From positions 1 to 64,000 of the forward strand of contig JACKIG010000018.1 in assembly GCA_020638595.1 (NCBI GenBank): DNA of 64,000 nt, written 5' to 3'. Position 1 is the first letter of the stretch. Every line of letters starts with the position of its first letter. The stretch comes from Rhodospirillaceae bacterium. GTDB taxonomy: Bacteria > Pseudomonadota > Alphaproteobacteria > DSM-16000 > Inquilinaceae. The position numbers and the translations under genes are program-made. Shown piece by piece: positions 52,101 through 58,100 of this stretch. Below the pieces are notes generated by a model, which made no database searches, was not told the origin of the DNA, and saw only the letters and a program-made list of their open reading frames with translations.

Positions 52101-55100
52101 TGGACGACGCCACGGTGCAGATCGGCGACGGGACGGGCGGCAGCCTCGGCAGCGGCTTCTCCAACGTCATCACGGTGGGCGGCACTGCCGGCAACCCGGC
52201 GGAGCTTGACGCCATCCACTTCCATTCGACGGTGGGCGGCGACGCGTCGATCGTGATCGACGGCAACCGGCTGGGTTACACCGCCGGCCCGATCGCGGCG
52301 GCGCAGTTGCCGGACAACGGGATCGAATTCCACGGTGCCGTCACCGGCTCGGCCGATATCGACATCACCGACAACTGGATCCTGGCGGCCGACGACGGCG
52401 TGCAATTCGCCGCCCCGGTGGACGTCACCGCGAACATCCTGATCGGCGGTGCTTCCGACGGCAACACCATCGAAGCGGGCGGCGACGGCATCGCGTTCCT
52501 GGCGACGCTGACCGGCCAGGCGCTGGTGGACATCAGCCATAACGACGTCGACGCCGACGGCAACGCCCTGTTCTTCCAGGGGCGGGTCGACAACGCCCAG
52601 GACCCGGCGGTGAGCGGGCAGGAGCTGTTCATCCACCACAACAGCCTGGTCGGCGGCGACAACGGCATCCTCTTCGCCGGCGGCATCTCCGGCGCACGTC
52701 ACGACACGCGGATCGCCGACAATTCCCTGATCGACGGCGACGGGCGCAGCGCCATCCGCGTGGAGGGCGGCATCAACGATGCAGAGGTGCGGATCCTCGC
52801 CAACACGGCGATCGTGGGTGCGGTCGACGGCGTCGATATCCTGGGTGGCGTGAGCGGCACCGCGCTGGTGCGCATCGCCGACAACATGTCCATCGAGGGC
52901 GAGGGCGATGACGCCATCGACTTCGCCGATGCGGTGGATAACAGCGTGATCCAGATCGTCGACAACGGCGTGATCACCGGTGCCGGCAACGGCATTGAAA
53001 TCGCGAACGTGACCGGCGGCGCCACCGTCCTGATCCAGGGCAACGACGCCGGCATCTTCGGCGGGATCGACGGCATCCAGTTCGCCGGTGCGGTCACGGG
53101 GTCGACCGTGACCGTGTCGGAGAACATCATCGAGGCCGAAGGCGACGGTGTGGAGTTCGCGGGCGCGATCGGTGGCGGCAGCACCGTGACCATCAGCGAC
53201 AACGCGCGGATCCTCTCGACCGTCGATGCTGACGGAGTTGATGACGACGGCATCGCCTTCGAAGGGCCGATCACCGGGGCGACGACGTCGATCCTGATCA
53301 CCGGCAATAGCCGGATCGAGGGTCAGGACCGCGGCATCTCGTTCGATTTCGGCGGCTCCATCACCGATGCGTCGGTGACGATCAGCGCCAATACGATCGC
53401 TGCCCTGGAATTCGACGGCATCCTGTTCAATGCGACGATGACGGACGCGACGATCCTGATCGGCGGCCCGACGGATGCCGACGGCAACACCATCACCGGC
53501 GAGGACGAGGGCATCGACATCGACCGGATCGTCGGCGGATCGTTCACCGTCTCGCACAACACGCGGATCGAGGGCACCACCGGCGACGGCGTCGAGTTCG
53601 AGGCGGCGATTTCCGACAATGCGGCGATCGCGGTCATCGACAACCACGATATCGTCGCGGGGTTGACCGGCATCACCTTTGAATCGACGGTCGGCGGCGG
53701 TTCGACCGTGCTGATCCAGGGCAACAACGACGGGATCGTGGCGGGCAACCACGGCGTCGCCTTCTTCGGGTCCGTCGCCGGTTCGACCCTGGACATCCAC
53801 GACAACATCATCGAGGCCAACACAGACGAGAACGGCATCGGCGCCGGCGTGTTCTTTGCGGTCGACGTGACCGATGCACACATCGACATCGGTGACGGCA
53901 CGCTGGGCGGTGCCCCGTCGAACATCATCACTGTGCACGGCAATTCCGTCGTCCCGGCCGACGCGGCCGATCTCGACGGCATCCTGTTCGCGGGCGGGCT
54001 TGGCACCGGTGCGGACATCCTGATCGACGGCAACCGGATCGGCTTCGAGGCGGGGACCCTCGCCAACGCCGATGTGGCGGACGACGGCATCGAATTCCGC
54101 GGTGGCGTCGGGTCCGATGCCAGCGTGGAGATCACGGACAACCGGATCCGCGCGCTGGATGGCGGCGTGCAGTTCACGTCCATCGTGGATGGGACCGCTA
54201 CCATCATCATCGGCGAGACGCCGACGGACGCCGACGGCAACATCATCGTTGCCGGCGGTGACGGCATCGCGTTCCTGTCGTCGCTCACGGGGCAGGCGCT
54301 GGTGGACATCAACCACAACGACGTGACCGCGGTCGGCAACGCGTTGCTGTTCCAGGGCGTGGTGAACAACGCACTGGTCCCGGAGACGAGCGAGCAGGAG
54401 CTGTTCATCCACCACAACAGCCTGGTCGGCGGCGACAACGGCATCTTCTTCGCCGGCGGCATCGCAGGCCTGAACCACGATACGCGGATCAGCGCGAACA
54501 CCCTGATCGAAGGGCAGGCTCGCAATGCCATCCGGGTGGAAGGCGGCATCGTCGAAGCGCAGGTGCGCATCCACGACAATGCGCACATCGAAGGGGCGGA
54601 GGACGGCATCGACATCCTGGGCGGCGTGGGCAACGCAGCACTGGTGCGCATCGCCGCCAACACCGCGATCATCGGTACGGGTGACGACGGCATCGATTTC
54701 GAAGACGACGTGACCGGCGCCGCGGTGGTGGAGATCGACGCCAACGACTCCATCCAGGGCATCGGCGGCACGGGTACCGGCGGCGGTGGCAGCCACGGCA
54801 TCGAATTCGCGTCGATCCTGGATGCCGGCACGCATGTGGCCGTGACCGGCAACCACGACATCACCGCAACGGTGGACGGCGTGCATGTGGGCGGTGCGAT
54901 CACTGGCGCCAGTGTCGACATCTCCGCCAACAACGACGGGATCACCGCCGGTGTGCATGGCGTGTTCGTGGGCGGCGCGATCACCAATGCGCTGGTCAAC
55001 GTGTCGGGCAACGTCATCGATGCGGGCAACACGGCCGGCGCCAACGGCGATGGCGTGCACTTTGCCGCAGCGGTCGCGGACTCCGTCGTGACCGTGGGTG

Positions 55101-58100
55101 ACGCCGCCGGCAACGGCAACACCATCACCGTCGGCCCGGCGGCGGCGGGGAACGGCACACTGCATGACGGCGTCTATTTCGGCGGCGCCATCACCGGTGC
55201 GACGCGGGTCCTGATCGGCTGGAACGACATCGACGTGCTGACGACGACGGGCGGCGGCGGGACGTCGTTCGGCGACATGGGCATCCGCTTCGACGGGTTC
55301 GTCAACACCGCACCGGGCGGGACGACGGGTGTGGGCATCGTCCATAACCTGATCGATGCCGGCGGCGGCAAGGAAGACCGCGGCATCTCGTTCTGGGACG
55401 GCATCGGCGGCCAGTCGACGGTGCGTATCGCCGGCAACACGATCCAGGCCGGCGACGACGGCATCGGCGTGTTCGACGTGTCCTTCGTGGGCGATGCGGC
55501 CGGCACCAACGAGTCCGTGCGCGGCAGCGCGGTCGTGCTGATCGAGGACAACGACATCGGCACCACGCTCGACCCGGTGGGCCAGGCGAGCCCCGGGACA
55601 CCGGGCGACGGCAACGGCATCGACTTCCAGTCGGTGACGGGGGCCTCGCATGTCGTGATCCGCAACAACACGGTGTTCGCTGCGGACAACGGGATCGAGT
55701 TCGACAAGATCGTCGATACGACGTTCGGCAATGCCACGACCTTCCCGGACCTGGAATTCGGGGTGGAGATCACGGACAACCACGTGGTGTCGCAGGACGA
55801 GGACGGCGTTCAGTTCGCGCAAGGCGTGGACGGCAGCCATGTGCTGATCGACGGCAATGACGTCGCAGGCCACATCCATGGCGTCAGCTTCGGGCTGGAT
55901 CACCATGGCTTCACCGGCGGCGGCATCACCAACGGTGCGCTGGTCGCGATCACGCGCAATGCCATCGACGGTGCGACCGGCGACGGCGTGCATGTGGACG
56001 GCGAAGTGCTGGGCTCCACGGTGGGCCTGGTTACGAACGCGATCCAGGGCGGCCTGAACGGCGTGTTCTTCGGTGGACCGGTGTCCGGGTCGGACATCTA
56101 CATCCTGTGGAACCCGCACATCGTCGGCGAGACCGAGGACGGCATTCACGTCGACGACGATGTCGAGGACAGCCTGGTCGTCATCTCGGCCAACGGCTGG
56201 ACCGCGGACGACGATGATGCGCCGGACGCCGATGCCGTGGCCGCGAGTGTGGGCGAGGCGGGCAGCCTGGTGGCGACGCCGACGGACGCGCCGTGGGACG
56301 GGTGGACGCTGGCGGGCGGCATCGTCGGGCAGCGGGACGGCATCGACTTCGACGGCGTGGTCGAAGACGCCAGCGACGTCAGGATCGGGTGGAACCGGTT
56401 GATCCTCGGCTACGGCGACAGCGGTATCGAGTTCAGCGGCGTCAGCGGTCCGGAGACCGGCGTCCTGATCCACACCAATGGCGTCATCATCGGCGCGGGC
56501 AACGGGATCCAGTTCCGCCGGCCGGACGGTGAGCTGATGATGTCGAGCCCCGGCGGGTCGGGCATCGGCTGGGCGATCGATCAGGCTAGCGTGACGATCG
56601 GCGGCAATTGGCTGATCGCAGGGGTGTCCCAGGACGGCATCCAGGTGAACGGGGTGCACGGATCGGGCGTCAGCGCGACATCGGCGTATTTCGACGACGA
56701 CGAGGAGTCGGAGACGTTCGGGACGATCGTGCCGGTGGCGACGGACCCGTCGCAGCCGAACCTGCTGATCGAAGAGAACACGACGATCGTCGGCCAGCGC
56801 GACGGCATCCATTTCGGCCTCGGGTTCGACGCCGCCACGGATGATGTCTACCGGCCGGATACGGTAGTGCTGGACGAGGTGGGCAGCCCCGGCATCGGTG
56901 CGAGCGTGAACGGCGCCCTGGTCGTGATCGACCTGAACGGGCAGGCGGACTACCAGGCGGACCCGGATGAAGACGGGCCGGCAGTGATCGGGGATCTCTA
57001 TGATCCGGCGATTGCCGTGGTGCTGTCGGACCTGGACTTCGGCTTCGGGCTGTTCGACCTGGGCGGCCGCGTGGCCGGGGTCACGGGCGACGGCATCGAC
57101 TTCGCGGGCCAGATCCACGACGGGTCGACGGTGCAGATCCAGCGCAACATGCTGACGGGCAGCGGCGACAACGGGATCGAGTTCGCCGGCATCGGCGAGC
57201 CGGAGACCCTGTCGGCGGGGCTGGCCCTGGTCGAGGACGAGGCGTTCGGCCCGACCAGCGTGTTCATCCACAACAACTTCATCGTCGACAACGGCCGGTC
57301 GCTGGCTAGCGAGGAGCCGGACGAAGGCCTGACCTCGGCGACGCTGGTGGACAGCTCCTACGCGGGCTCGGGCATGACGGTGGGGGCCGGCATCCTGTTC
57401 GAACAGGGCGTGGGCAATGTGTTCGGCAGCGACGAGGAGAGCGACGGCGGCGGCGTGGAGGTGTTCCAGAACTTCATCGCCGGCAATGGCGGGCCGGGCA
57501 TCCAGATCGGCTTCCCGGAGGAGGCGACGAGCGAGGAATTCCTGGCGCTGGCGGATTACAGCTACGGGGACGACAACGAACGCCTGTACGACGGCGTGGT
57601 ATCGGCGGACAACCTGTCGGTGATCCACAACTACCTGCCGGGCGGCGTGGACGAATTCGACGATCGTCCGAACGGACGCTTCGGGGTGGCCAACTACGCC
57701 AACGACGGCAGCGCGGTGTTCGCACCGGAAAACTGGTGGGGCACGTCGGCGTCGGCGGCGGCCGTGTCGGCACAGACCTTCGGGGCCGTGACCGTGTCGC
57801 CGTACCTGGAGACGGGCGAGGACAGCAACGAGGAGCGCATCCCCGGCTTCACCGGGCTGGGTCCGTTCGCCTTCCAGCCGGGGCCGACGGTGGGTCCGTC
57901 GATTGAGGATCTCTTTGCCGGCTTCCCGGTGGATCCGGACGCGCTCCGGTTCTTCGCCCGCACGGCCTTGAGCTCGCTGGACCGTCCGGGTGGGGCGCAG
58001 TACTTCACCAACGAGCTGGGCGAGCCGTACCAGACCAACGTGTTCGGCCCGACCTACGGCATCGGCGAGCTGGGCGATGGCCCGGGCGGTTTGCAGCCGG

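Noticed and set aside
49800..57400. Possible CRISPR-like or satellite repeat array
   Set aside because: The repeats are protein-coding, in frame, diverged, and have no constant repeat/spacer pattern.
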